Source: Muribaculaceae bacterium
GTDB taxonomy: Bacteria > Bacteroidota > Bacteroidia > Bacteroidales > Muribaculaceae
NCBI GenBank assembly: GCA_017620885.1
Contig: JAGAUF010000048.1
Location: forward strand, 1-49,305
Length of the DNA: 49,305 bases
Direction: 5' to 3'
Under the pieces are notes generated by a model. It ran no database searches and had not been told where the DNA came from. It worked only from the letters and a program-made list of their open reading frames with translations. Below are positions 32,975-40,904 of this stretch, one piece after another (the first letter of the stretch is position 1; every line of letters starts with the position of its first letter). The translations under genes and the position numbers were made by a program.

Positions 32975-33967
32975 ATGGAGAAAATAGATTTTGTTATAAC
33001 ATGGGTCGACAACAATGATCCGTTGTGGCAGGAAGAGTTTCACAAATATCTTCCTGAAAGCAATTATTCGGATGACATTCGTGAGATACGATACAGGAAT
33101 TGGGACAATTTGCGTTACTTATTTCGCGGAATTGAAAAGTATGCTCCATGGGTAAATCGGGTGCATCTTGTCACTTGCGGACAAATTCCGGAATGGTTGA
33201 ATATGAATGCGCCCAAACTTAATTTTATTAAACACTCGGATTATATTCCGGAGGAATATCTGCCTACATTCAGTTCTCGTCCAATAATACTTAATTTGCA
33301 TCGTATAAAAGAATTATCCGAGCATTTTGTTTTATTCGACGATGACTGTTTTGTGATAGGCAATGTCGCTCCTGAAAGATTTTTCAGGAAAGGACTTCCA
33401 TGTGATTTGGCCGCGTTTAACGCCTTGTCACCATCTTCCAATTTCACACACAACGTTGTCAATGATATAAGTATAATAAATGTTTCGTTTAAAAAGTATG
33501 AAATGTTGCGCAAACATTTCTGGAAATGGTTCTCGTTCCATGCAGGCAATAAACTCTACCGCACGATAGTGTTGTCGCCGTGGCCGCACTTTCAAGGATT
33601 TTATGATCACCATCTCCCACAAATTTTCCTTAAATCCACATTGGTAGAATTATGGGAAAAGTATGAGGATATCCTTCACAGAACATCTTCATCAAGATTC
33701 AGAAGCATAACTGACGTCAATTCTTGGCTGATACGGTACTGGCAACTTGCCAAAGGGAATTTTGTCCCCTTGAATTTGCTCAGAGACAGTGTATGTCTGA
33801 ATATGACAGATAAGCAATTGGATAAGATTGTGAAGACAATAGTCTGTAAGAAGAAAAAAATCATTTGTCTGAATGATTCAAATGTCTCTTCTTTTGAAAC
33901 GGCGAAAGAGAGGATAAACGCCGCTTTCAAAAAAATATTGCCGGAAAAATCATCTTTTGAAAAGTAA
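32975..33967 (+). CDS. Stealth family sugar-phosphate transferase
   Basis: Predicted hexose/HexNAc-1-phosphate transferase of the Stealth family, which makes phosphodiester-linked capsular polymers in several pathogens and includes the catalytic part of human GNPTAB. The protein has 330 residues. Conserved region 1 is IDFVITWVDNNDPLW (4-18). Region 2 runs from RYRNWDNLRYLFRGIEKYAPWV through SEHFVLFDDDCFVIG, with the acidic FDDDCF motif. Later blocks NFTHNVVNDI and HFQGFYDHHLPQIF follow the order of CR3 and CR4. No membrane segment is seen. The stop overlaps the next start (TAATG). Confidence 0.9.
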   Translation: MEKIDFVITWVDNNDPLWQEEFHKYLPESNYSDDIREIRYRNWDNLRYLFRGIEKYAPWVNRVHLVTCGQIPEWLNMNAPKLNFIKHSDYIPEEYLPTFSSRPIILNLHRIKELSEHFVLFDDDCFVIGNVAPERFFRKGLPCDLAAFNALSPSSNFTHNVVNDISIINVSFKKYEMLRKHFWKWFSFHAGNKLYRTIVLSPWPHFQGFYDHHLPQIFLKSTLVELWEKYEDILHRTSSSRFRSITDVNSWLIRYWQLAKGNFVPLNLLRDSVCLNMTDKQLDKIVKTIVCKKKKIICLNDSNVSSFETAKERINAAFKKILPEKSSFEK

Positions 33968-34953
33968 TGAAAAGGAAGAATTTTGCATTGGTCGGAGTGG
34001 CGGGATACGTTGCGCCCCGGCATATTAAGGCTATCGCGGATACCGGCAATAATCTTCTGGCTGCATACGATCCGTTTGACAGTGTCGGGCGCTTGGACAG
34101 CTATTTCCCGGAATGTTTCTTCTTTACCGAGCGCGAGCGGTTCGATCGTTTTTGCCACCATCGAATGAGTGGTGAAGGTGTCCTGCATTATATGTCAATA
34201 TGTACGCCAAACCATACACACGATGCTTATATCCGTTACGGATTGCGTCTTGGCACGGATGTCATCTGCGAGAAGCCCCTCGTACTTGATCCGGAGAGTA
34301 TTGACGAGCTGATGGATATAGAGAAGGAAACCGGTTGCAAGGCATATACGATTTTGCAATTGCGTCTCCATGACTCGATTATTAATCTGAAGAAAAAGGT
34401 GGATGAAGGACCGTCAGATAAAATTTATGATGTGGATCTGACTTACATTACCTCGCGTGGGAGATGGTATTATTCCTCGTGGAAAGGCGATGAACGGAAA
34501 AGCGGTGGATTGGCGACAAATATCGGAGTGCATTTCTACGATATGCTGCAATGGATATTCGGACCGATAAAAAAGAATGCGGTCCATGTGAAGAACTTCG
34601 ACCGGGTCGCAGGTTATATGGAATTCGAGAAAGCGCGTGTACGTTACTTTCTTAGCATCAGTTCCGACTGTCTGCCTGAAAACGCTGTTCGGGGAGGAAT
34701 GAAGACTTGTCGCTTCATTAGTATAGACGGCAATGAGTTTGATTTTAGCGAAGGATTTACTGAACTTCACACTTTGAGTTATCGGAAGATTCTGGATGGG
34801 GAGGGATTCCGCATCAGCGAGGCCCGCAACTGCATACAGATAGTAAGCGACATACGCCATGCCACGCCCATAGGATTGAAGGGTGACTGGCATCCGCTTG
34901 CGAAATTGCCACTCAGTGTCCACCCTTTCGGTTGGGATGACAAGCTTTACTGA
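33967..34953 (+). CDS. wbpB: UDP-GlcNAcA 3-dehydrogenase, WbpB/WlbA type (Gfo/Idh/MocA)
   Basis: Predicted NAD-dependent oxidoreductase converting UDP-GlcNAcA to the 3-keto sugar, with 2-oxoglutarate regenerating NAD in the WlbA group. Of 328 residues, the N-terminus KNFALVGVAGYVAPRHIKAI is nearly diagnostic for WbpB/WlbA. DSVGRLDSYFPECFFFTERERFDR, the EKP motif in DVICEKPLVLDPESIDEL and GGLATNIGVHFYDMLQWIFG complete the pattern. It is the missing fourth enzyme of the WbpA/B/E/D pathway but sits at the far end of the locus, five genes after wbpE. A terminator follows within 35 bases. Confidence 0.92.
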   Translation: MKRKNFALVGVAGYVAPRHIKAIADTGNNLLAAYDPFDSVGRLDSYFPECFFFTERERFDRFCHHRMSGEGVLHYMSICTPNHTHDAYIRYGLRLGTDVICEKPLVLDPESIDELMDIEKETGCKAYTILQLRLHDSIINLKKKVDEGPSDKIYDVDLTYITSRGRWYYSSWKGDERKSGGLATNIGVHFYDMLQWIFGPIKKNAVHVKNFDRVAGYMEFEKARVRYFLSISSDCLPENAVRGGMKTCRFISIDGNEFDFSEGFTELHTLSYRKILDGEGFRISEARNCIQIVSDIRHATPIGLKGDWHPLAKLPLSVHPFGWDDKLY

Positions 34954-34982
34954 AAATTAAGGCTTTAAGTGTCTATTGGTAG

Positions 34983-35028
34983 AGAATGAAGAAAATCGGC
35001 CGAAAGGAAGGCCAATTCATTCTTTTTT
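34983..35028 (+). terminator. Terminator closing the glycan locus
   Basis: AGAATGAA (34983-34990) pairs with TTCATTCT (35016-35023), with an inner GGCC/GGCC stem (34998-35001, 35010-35013), followed by a T run to 35028. The next promoter's -7 box begins three bases later. Confidence 0.7.
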
Positions 35029-35030
35029 AC

Positions 35031-35038
35031 TACCTTTG
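35031..35038 (+). promoter_or_regulatory. -7 box of the SDR/DUF4494/yggS operon
   Basis: TACCTTTG followed by CA is an exact TAnnTTTG match 25 bases before the ATG at 35063. It falls inside a longer open frame from 34976, which supports the downstream start. No TTTG is seen at -33. Confidence 0.6.
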
Positions 35039-35062
35039 CAGAAAAATTTTCAACTTACGAAA

Positions 35063-35821
35063 ATGACAGGTAAAATAGCAATGGTAACCGGGGCGACAAG
35101 CGGTATTGGTCGCGCATGTGCCCTTAAACTGGCTCAGGCCGGCTTTGATATGATTATAACGGGGCGTCGTGAATCGAAACTCCGCGAAATAGAAAATGAA
35201 TTGCGTGGGAAAGGCGTCGAAGTGCTCCCGCTGATTTTCGATGTGTGCGACCGCAACGCTTCCACGGCTGCCGTGGAAAATATTCCCAATGAGTGGAAAA
35301 AGATTGACGTGCTTGTCAATAATGCCGGTCTCGCCTTAGGTCTCGAACCGGAGTATGAGGGAGATTATAATGACTGGGACACGATGATCGATACCAATAT
35401 TAAGGGATTGCTGACGATGACGCGTCTGATTGTCCCCGGTATGGTAGAACGCAATCGCGGTCACGTGGTAAATATAGGCTCCGTTGCCGGCGACGCCGCT
35501 TATGCCGGAGGAAATGTGTATTGCGCTACTAAAGCGGCTGTAAAATCCATTACCGACGGCTTACGCATCGATGTCGCAAATACGGCAGTTCGTGTGACAA
35601 ATGTTAAGCCCGGTCTTGTTGAGACAGAGTTCAGCAAGGTCCGTTTCCACGGCGACGAGGGACGAGCTGAGAATGTATATAAGGGTATCAAGCCGCTCAC
35701 CGGAGAAGATATAGCCGACGTCGTGGTATACGCCGTTCAAGCTCCCGCTCACGTGCAAATCGCTGAAGTGCTCGTGCTTGCCACGCATCAGGCATCAGGT
35801 TCCGTAATAGTAAGAAAATAA
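35063..35821 (+). CDS. SDR family NAD(P)-dependent oxidoreductase (YdfG-like)
   Basis: Classical short-chain dehydrogenase of 252 residues. The cofactor loop TGATSGIGRACA is at about 9-20. VLVNNAGLALG, VNIGSVAGDAAYAG with the catalytic Ser, and the Tyr-x-x-x-Lys motif in VYCATKAAVKS complete the active site. The Arg after the second strand (ITGRRESKL) suggests NADP preference. The closest group I recognise is YdfG-like 3-hydroxy acid dehydrogenases; substrate remains uncertain. Start at 35063 is supported by a promoter box just upstream. It is followed 13 bases later by the DUF4494 gene. Confidence 0.9.
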   Translation: MTGKIAMVTGATSGIGRACALKLAQAGFDMIITGRRESKLREIENELRGKGVEVLPLIFDVCDRNASTAAVENIPNEWKKIDVLVNNAGLALGLEPEYEGDYNDWDTMIDTNIKGLLTMTRLIVPGMVERNRGHVVNIGSVAGDAAYAGGNVYCATKAAVKSITDGLRIDVANTAVRVTNVKPGLVETEFSKVRFHGDEGRAENVYKGIKPLTGEDIADVVVYAVQAPAHVQIAEVLVLATHQASGSVIVRK

Positions 35822-35834
35822 AGCAAAACAAGCT

Positions 35835-36299
35835 ATGGCAATCTGGTTTGAATGTAAAGTCCGCTATGATAAGATGCAGGAGAACGGCGTTCCAAAGAAA
35901 GTAAACGAACCCTATCTCCTTGATGCCCTGACCTTCACGGAGGCTGAAAGTCGTATCATAGAAGAAATAACCCCTTATATTTCCGGAGAATTTTCTGTTT
36001 CGGCAGTCAAGAAAACTAAAATTTCCGATATATTCTTTTCCGACAACGGCGACCGTTATTATATGGTTAAGGTAACGTTTGTATCATACGATGAAAAAAC
36101 CGGTAAAGAAAAGAAATCTTCATCGTTCATTCTCGTACAGGCTAACGACGTCGCCGACGCTCTGAACAAATTCAATGAAGGTATGAAGGGAACTGTAAGC
36201 GACTACGAGGTGGCTTCGATTGCGGAGACTCCACTAATGGATGTCTTCCCCTATTCTGACAAGAAAACAGCACCGACGCAAGAAAATAAAGAGCAATGA
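35835..36299 (+). CDS. DUF4494 domain-containing protein
   Basis: A 154-residue protein that I recognise as DUF4494, a family found in Bacteroidetes. Landmarks are WFECKVRYDKMQENGVPKKVNEPYL at the start, DALTFTEAESRIIEEITPY and EVASIAETPLMDVFPY near the end. It looks like a small alpha/beta protein without signal peptide. Function unknown. The stop overlaps the start of the YggS gene (ATGA), and DUF4494 next to yggS is a gene pairing I recall from Bacteroidales. Confidence 0.88.
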   Translation: MAIWFECKVRYDKMQENGVPKKVNEPYLLDALTFTEAESRIIEEITPYISGEFSVSAVKKTKISDIFFSDNGDRYYMVKVTFVSYDEKTGKEKKSSSFILVQANDVADALNKFNEGMKGTVSDYEVASIAETPLMDVFPYSDKKTAPTQENKEQ

Positions 36300-36970
36300 C
36301 TCAGATACAGGAAAAAATAACCGAGCTCCATGCCTCTCTGCCTGAGGGGGTGGAGCTTGTCGCTGTTTCAAAATTCCATCCCGCCGAGGCCATCAAAGAG
36401 GCATACGACGCCGGTCAGCGCATATTCGGTGAAAGCCGGGTGCAGGAATTCCTGCAGAAAATTGATGTGTTGCCTTCCGATATCCGTTGGCACTTTATCG
36501 GTCATCTGCAGACCAATAAAGTTAAGATGCTGATGGGTAAAACCGCAATGATTGAAAGCGTGGACAGCGACAGACTATTGCGGCTGATTGATATGGAATC
36601 TCAAAAAGCCGGTGTAACGACGCGCGTACTTATGCAGGTGCATGTGGCTAAAGAGGAAACGAAATTCGGTTTCTATCCGGAGGAATTGCTCGATTTCTTC
36701 CGCAATCGTGAATTTGAGACTCTCAAAGCTACGCACATTTGTGGAATCATGGGAATGGCTTCAAATACCGACAACAAAGAGCGAGTGCGTGCCGATTTTC
36801 GTGAAATCCGCAATACCTTCGTGGAAATACTGAAAATTGCCCCTGATTTGCGTGGCTTCGAGACCGTGTCGATGGGTATGTCGGGCGATTGGCCGCTCGC
36901 TGTAGAAGAAGGGAGTACGTTGGTGCGCGTTGGTACGGCCATTTTCGGAGCGCGAGACTACAGTAAATAG
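36296..36970 (+). CDS. YggS family pyridoxal phosphate homeostasis protein
   Basis: PLP-binding protein of the YggS/PLPBP family, which buffers pyridoxal phosphate and affects amino-acid metabolism. The 224-residue TIM-barrel protein carries VELVAVSKFHPAEAIKEAYDAG with the PLP lysine in VSKFH, FGESRVQEFLQK, WHFIGHLQTNKVKML, KEETKFGF and SMGMSGDWPLAVEEGSTLVRVGTAIFG, all family signatures. Length is typical. It is the last gene of the SDR/DUF4494 operon, overlapping the DUF4494 gene by four bases. Confidence 0.94.
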   Translation: MTQIQEKITELHASLPEGVELVAVSKFHPAEAIKEAYDAGQRIFGESRVQEFLQKIDVLPSDIRWHFIGHLQTNKVKMLMGKTAMIESVDSDRLLRLIDMESQKAGVTTRVLMQVHVAKEETKFGFYPEELLDFFRNREFETLKATHICGIMGMASNTDNKERVRADFREIRNTFVEILKIAPDLRGFETVSMGMSGDWPLAVEEGSTLVRVGTAIFGARDYSK

Positions 36971-36980
36971 AAATATCGTT

Positions 36981-37011
36981 TTTGTTAAAAATATAATAAT
37001 ATATAATTGTA
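36981..37011 (+). promoter_or_regulatory. Weak promoter candidate for the MFS transporter gene
   Basis: TTTG at 36981-36984, a 19-base spacer and TAATTGTA at 37004-37011. The -33 box is perfect, the -7 box has two mismatches to TAnnTTTG. Confidence 0.35.
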
Positions 37012-37114
37012 CACGCGCGTGAGAGCGAGAGGTATGAAATGCCACTGATTGTGTAATATTATTATAATGAAAACGACAGACAACATTACGAGAACCAAAT
37101 AAGACGTAATAATT

Positions 37115-38707
37115 ATGACAAAACCAATTACACAACCCCGGAACACTAACCGTGTTCTTCCTATCATTGCGATGTTCCTTCTCTTCGCAATGGTGGCATT
37201 TGTAACCAATCTCGCCGCCCCTATCGGTACAATTTGGGGCAATACCTATCAGGGTAACAGCTTCCTCGGTATGCTTGGCAATATGATGAACTTCCTCGCA
37301 TACCTGTGTATGGGCATCCCGGCCGGCAACTTGCTCGTGAAAATAGGGTACAAGAAAACGGCTCTATGGGCTATGGCTATCGGTATCGTCGGCCTCTTTG
37401 TGCAGTGGCTCTCCAGCACTGTGGGTACGGATATAACTATTCATCAGAGCAGTGTAGGAATCCTTGAAGACATCAACGGCACTGAAGCAGAAGTGCTCCG
37501 TCATTTCAATGTAACCCTCAATTTCATCATCTATCTTCTCGGTGCCTTCATCTGCGGATTCAGCGTATGTATGCTGAACACCGTTGTCAATCCTATGCTG
37601 AATACTCTCGGTGGAGGTGGCAACAAAGGCAACCAGCTCCTTCAGACAGGTTCGGCTTTCAATTCACTCGCCGGTGCCATCACCCCCTTCCTCGTAGGTG
37701 CTTTGATCGGTCAGCTTACGCGCGACACATCCATTAAGGCCGTGGCTCCGCTTCTCTTCATTGCAATAGGTGTTTTCGTAGTTTCATTCATCATCATCGC
37801 TATGGTGAATATTCCGGAGGAGGGTCGCCCCGAAGGGGAGAAGAAAAAATTGCAGTCCAGTCCGTGGAAATTCCGCCATTTTGTATTTGGCGTGATAGGT
37901 ATCTTTATCTACGTAGGTGTTGAAGTCGGCATCCCCGGAACACTGAATTTCTATCTCTCCGACCAGAAATCCACCGGTGCCGGCATCGTCGGCGACGCAT
38001 CGACTATCGCCGGTGCGATAGTTGCCGTCTATTGGATTCTTATGTTGGTAGGCCGTTCATTGAGCGGCGCAATCTCGGCAAAAATTTCGACGCGTGCGCA
38101 GCTTACCACAGTTGCCTCAGTCGGAATCCTCCTTGTTGGCGCTGCTATCTTCACTCCTTCCTCTTCGCGCATTTCCGTTCCGTTGTTCATTTATGATTCT
38201 ACGGGAAGCGTCCGCCAGACTCTTGAGAAAGCAAATATGACTTCAAATGAGATAGAAGCGTTCTTGCTCAAGCCGGAGGCCTCGATTCTCGACAAATATT
38301 GCACCACGGAAAAGGTTAGCCTCGTCGACGGCACCACAGTAGAGCGCCGTATCGTGGCCAACAGTGAGAAACAGCCTCATCAGATCGTCTCGGCCGCTAT
38401 GTCGAAGCCGACCGTCCCGGTATCTGCACTGCTCCTTATACTTTGCGGTCTCTGCACGTCGCTTATGTGGGGCGCTATTTTCAATCTTGCCGTGGAGGGA
38501 CTCGGTGTCTATACGGCTCAGGCTTCCGGCATCTTTATGATGATGGTGGTAGGCGGTGGCGTTTTGCCGCAGATTCAGCAACTACTCGCCAATAGCGCAG
38601 GCTATATCGCTTCCTACTGGCTGATTGTTGCGGGATTCTTATATCTTCTCTTTTTCGCGGTGGCCGGCAGCAAGAATGTCAATAAAGACATTCCTACTGA
38701 CAGATAA
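37115..38707 (+). CDS. MFS transporter, FHS/FucP-like sugar permease
   Basis: Predicted inner-membrane sugar:proton symporter. The 530-residue protein has about 12 hydrophobic helices. The first (VLPIIAMFLLFAMVAFVTNLAAPIG) and the block NFLAYLCMGIPAGNLLVKIGYK, with a Gly-Tyr-Lys cytoplasmic turn, fit the FucP/FHS group. GGGNKGNQLLQTGSAFNSLAGAITPFLVG and VEVGIPGTLNFYLSD are further FHS-like features. Between about residues 350 and 430 there is a hydrophilic insertion (EIEAFLLKPEASILDKYCTTEK) that makes it longer than FucP. Sugar specificity not predictable. It precedes transketolase. Confidence 0.85.
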   Translation: MTKPITQPRNTNRVLPIIAMFLLFAMVAFVTNLAAPIGTIWGNTYQGNSFLGMLGNMMNFLAYLCMGIPAGNLLVKIGYKKTALWAMAIGIVGLFVQWLSSTVGTDITIHQSSVGILEDINGTEAEVLRHFNVTLNFIIYLLGAFICGFSVCMLNTVVNPMLNTLGGGGNKGNQLLQTGSAFNSLAGAITPFLVGALIGQLTRDTSIKAVAPLLFIAIGVFVVSFIIIAMVNIPEEGRPEGEKKKLQSSPWKFRHFVFGVIGIFIYVGVEVGIPGTLNFYLSDQKSTGAGIVGDASTIAGAIVAVYWILMLVGRSLSGAISAKISTRAQLTTVASVGILLVGAAIFTPSSSRISVPLFIYDSTGSVRQTLEKANMTSNEIEAFLLKPEASILDKYCTTEKVSLVDGTTVERRIVANSEKQPHQIVSAAMSKPTVPVSALLLILCGLCTSLMWGAIFNLAVEGLGVYTAQASGIFMMMVVGGGVLPQIQQLLANSAGYIASYWLIVAGFLYLLFFAVAGSKNVNKDIPTDR

Positions 38708-38796
38708 AAACTTGTCTGATATATTGAACTAAATATAAAACAAAATCATTATCTATATCTAATACCGTCTCTCCTCAAACAATAATTTTAAGATAT

Positions 38797-40821
38797 ATGG
38801 ATTCAAAACTGATGACTCGCGCAGCCGACAATCTTCGCGTTCTTATCGCTGAAATGGTAGAAAAAGCCAAGTCAGGACACCCGGGTGGGGCTATGGGGGC
38901 GGCTGATTTTGCCAACATGTTGTTCTCCCGTTTTATGGTGTACGACCCCGACGAGCCTCTCTGGATAGGAAGAGACCGTTTCTTCCTTGATCCGGGTCAC
39001 ATGTCGACGATGCTGTATGGCGTTCTCGCCTTTACCGGTCGTTATTCAATCGCAGAACTGCAGCAATTCCGGCAGTGGGGTAGTGTGACTCCCGGCCATC
39101 CCGAGCTTGATCCGGCGCGAGGAGTGGAAAATGCTTCCGGTCCTCTCGGACAAGGCCACGTAATGGCCGTAGGATGCGCAATAGCCGAGCGTTTCCTCGT
39201 GGCTCGATTCGGCGAGACTATCGCCCACAAGACATACGCCTTCATCTCCGATGGTGGTATTCAGGAAGAAATCTCGCAAGGCGCCGGACGTCTGGCAGGT
39301 TATCTCGGATTGAGCAATCTGATAATGTTCTATGATTCCAACGACGTGCAGCTCTCTACCAAGTGCGACGCAGTAACGTCGGAAGATACAGCGGCAAAAT
39401 ATCGCGCGTGGAATTGGAACGTAATCGAGATAGACGGCAGCGATCCTGTGGCTATTGCCTCCGCGCTTGAAAAAGCTGTCGCTGAGAAGGAGCGTCCTAC
39501 GTTGATAATCGGGCACACAATCATGGCCCACGGTGCTGTCGCCAAAGATGGAACGTCGCTCGAAGGAGCCGTTTCAACCCACGGTCAGCCTCTCAGCAAG
39601 GCCGGTGCAGATATTGACGCCACATTGCGCAATCTCGGTGCGGATCCGGAAGACCCGTGGAAGATATTCCCCGAGGTGGAGCGTCTGTACAACGACCGCC
39701 GTATGCAGTTGAAGGAAATCGTCGCGCAGCGTAAGGCTGCCCACGCCAAGTGGACCGATGAAAATCCTGCGTTGGCAAAGGAACTTGACGATTTCATGTC
39801 GGGCAAACTTCCTAAACTTGATTGGGATTCAATACCTCTCAAGCCCAATATGGCCACGCGCAGCGCCTCGGCCGCAGTACTCGGTTTCTTGGCCGAACAT
39901 CTCGACAATATGATAGTGTCGAGCGCCGACCTTGCCAATAGCGACAAGACCGACGGCTTCCTGAAGAAAACGCACGCGCTGACGAGAGGCGATTTCTCCG
40001 GCGCCTTCTTGCAGTCAGGTGTAGCTGAAATGACTATGGCGGCGATTATGAACGGTATCGCATTGCATGGCGGTCTGATTGGAGCCTGTGCAACGTTCTT
40101 CGTCTTCAGCGATTATATGAAGCCCGTCATTCGTATGTCGGCACTCATGGAGCTTCCCGTGAAATATATATTCTCGCACGACGCTTTCCGTGTAGGTGAA
40201 GACGGCCCGACTCATCAGCCCGTTGAGCAAGAAGCTCAGATCCGTCTGATGGAGCAATTGAACAATTTCAGCGGTAATCCGTCAGTTCTCGTGCTTCGTC
40301 CCGCCGACTCTGCCGAAACAGTGGAATGTTATCGTCTGGCGATGAACAATACCAAATCGCCCAGTGTGCTGATTCTGTCGAGACAGGATCTTGAAGATCT
40401 TCCGTCGAAGAATCGTCGTGAAGACGCAAAACTGGCCGAAATGGGCGGTTATATTGTTATTCCGGCTGAGAATCCGCAAATTGTACTTGTGGCCAACGGC
40501 AGTGAGGTATCTCTCCTGTGCCATGTTGCGTCCCGACTCGCCGAGGAGGGTATTCGTGCGCAGGTTGTTTCCATGCCGTCTATCGGCCTGTTCAACCATC
40601 AGTCTGAGGAGTATCGCGAGAAGGTCATGCCTCGTGACGTCAAAACATTCGGCCTGACTGCCGGATTGCCCGTCACACTGCTTCCGGCTATGCGCGGTGA
40701 GCATCAGATTTATGGTCTTGAACATTTTGGCGCGTCGGCTCCGTACAAAGTTCTCGACGAGAAATTTGGCTTCACGGAAGAAAATATTCTAAGGGAGATT
40801 AAACTTTTTTTGAATAAATAG
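38797..40821 (+). CDS. tkt: Transketolase
   Basis: Thiamine-diphosphate enzyme of the non-oxidative pentose phosphate pathway. The protein has 674 residues, the full family length. The N-terminal domain has KAKSGHPGGAMGAADF, GHMSTMLYGVLAF and GPLGQGHVMAVGCAIAERF. The ThDP motif starts at SDGGIQEE and ends FYDSNDVQLS, a Bacteroidetes variant of the usual GDG...NN. The pyrimidine domain has FRVGEDGPTHQPVEQ. The C-terminal domain is complete (GLEHFGASAPYKVLDEKFGFT). It follows the transporter gene by 89 bases. Confidence 0.96.
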   Translation: MDSKLMTRAADNLRVLIAEMVEKAKSGHPGGAMGAADFANMLFSRFMVYDPDEPLWIGRDRFFLDPGHMSTMLYGVLAFTGRYSIAELQQFRQWGSVTPGHPELDPARGVENASGPLGQGHVMAVGCAIAERFLVARFGETIAHKTYAFISDGGIQEEISQGAGRLAGYLGLSNLIMFYDSNDVQLSTKCDAVTSEDTAAKYRAWNWNVIEIDGSDPVAIASALEKAVAEKERPTLIIGHTIMAHGAVAKDGTSLEGAVSTHGQPLSKAGADIDATLRNLGADPEDPWKIFPEVERLYNDRRMQLKEIVAQRKAAHAKWTDENPALAKELDDFMSGKLPKLDWDSIPLKPNMATRSASAAVLGFLAEHLDNMIVSSADLANSDKTDGFLKKTHALTRGDFSGAFLQSGVAEMTMAAIMNGIALHGGLIGACATFFVFSDYMKPVIRMSALMELPVKYIFSHDAFRVGEDGPTHQPVEQEAQIRLMEQLNNFSGNPSVLVLRPADSAETVECYRLAMNNTKSPSVLILSRQDLEDLPSKNRREDAKLAEMGGYIVIPAENPQIVLVANGSEVSLLCHVASRLAEEGIRAQVVSMPSIGLFNHQSEEYREKVMPRDVKTFGLTAGLPVTLLPAMRGEHQIYGLEHFGASAPYKVLDEKFGFTEENILREIKLFLNK

Positions 40822-40843
40822 TGTTTCTTTAAAAAAAAAGTAT

Positions 40844-40851
40844 TATCTTTG
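40844..40851 (+). promoter_or_regulatory. -7 box of the OmpA-family gene
   Basis: TATCTTTG followed by CA matches TAnnTTTG exactly, 54 bases before the ATG at 40905. An A9 tract and a T-rich stretch lie just upstream; no perfect -33 TTTG at the right spacing. Confidence 0.6.
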
Positions 40852-40904
40852 CACTTGGAATTTAGTGAATTGGAAAATAGTTAATTAATTAATATTGTTG
40901 TTCT

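Noticed and set aside
34976..35062. 29-residue N-terminal extension of the SDR protein
   Set aside because: It covers the terminator of the previous operon and the -7 box; the family starts at MTGKIAMVTGATSG.
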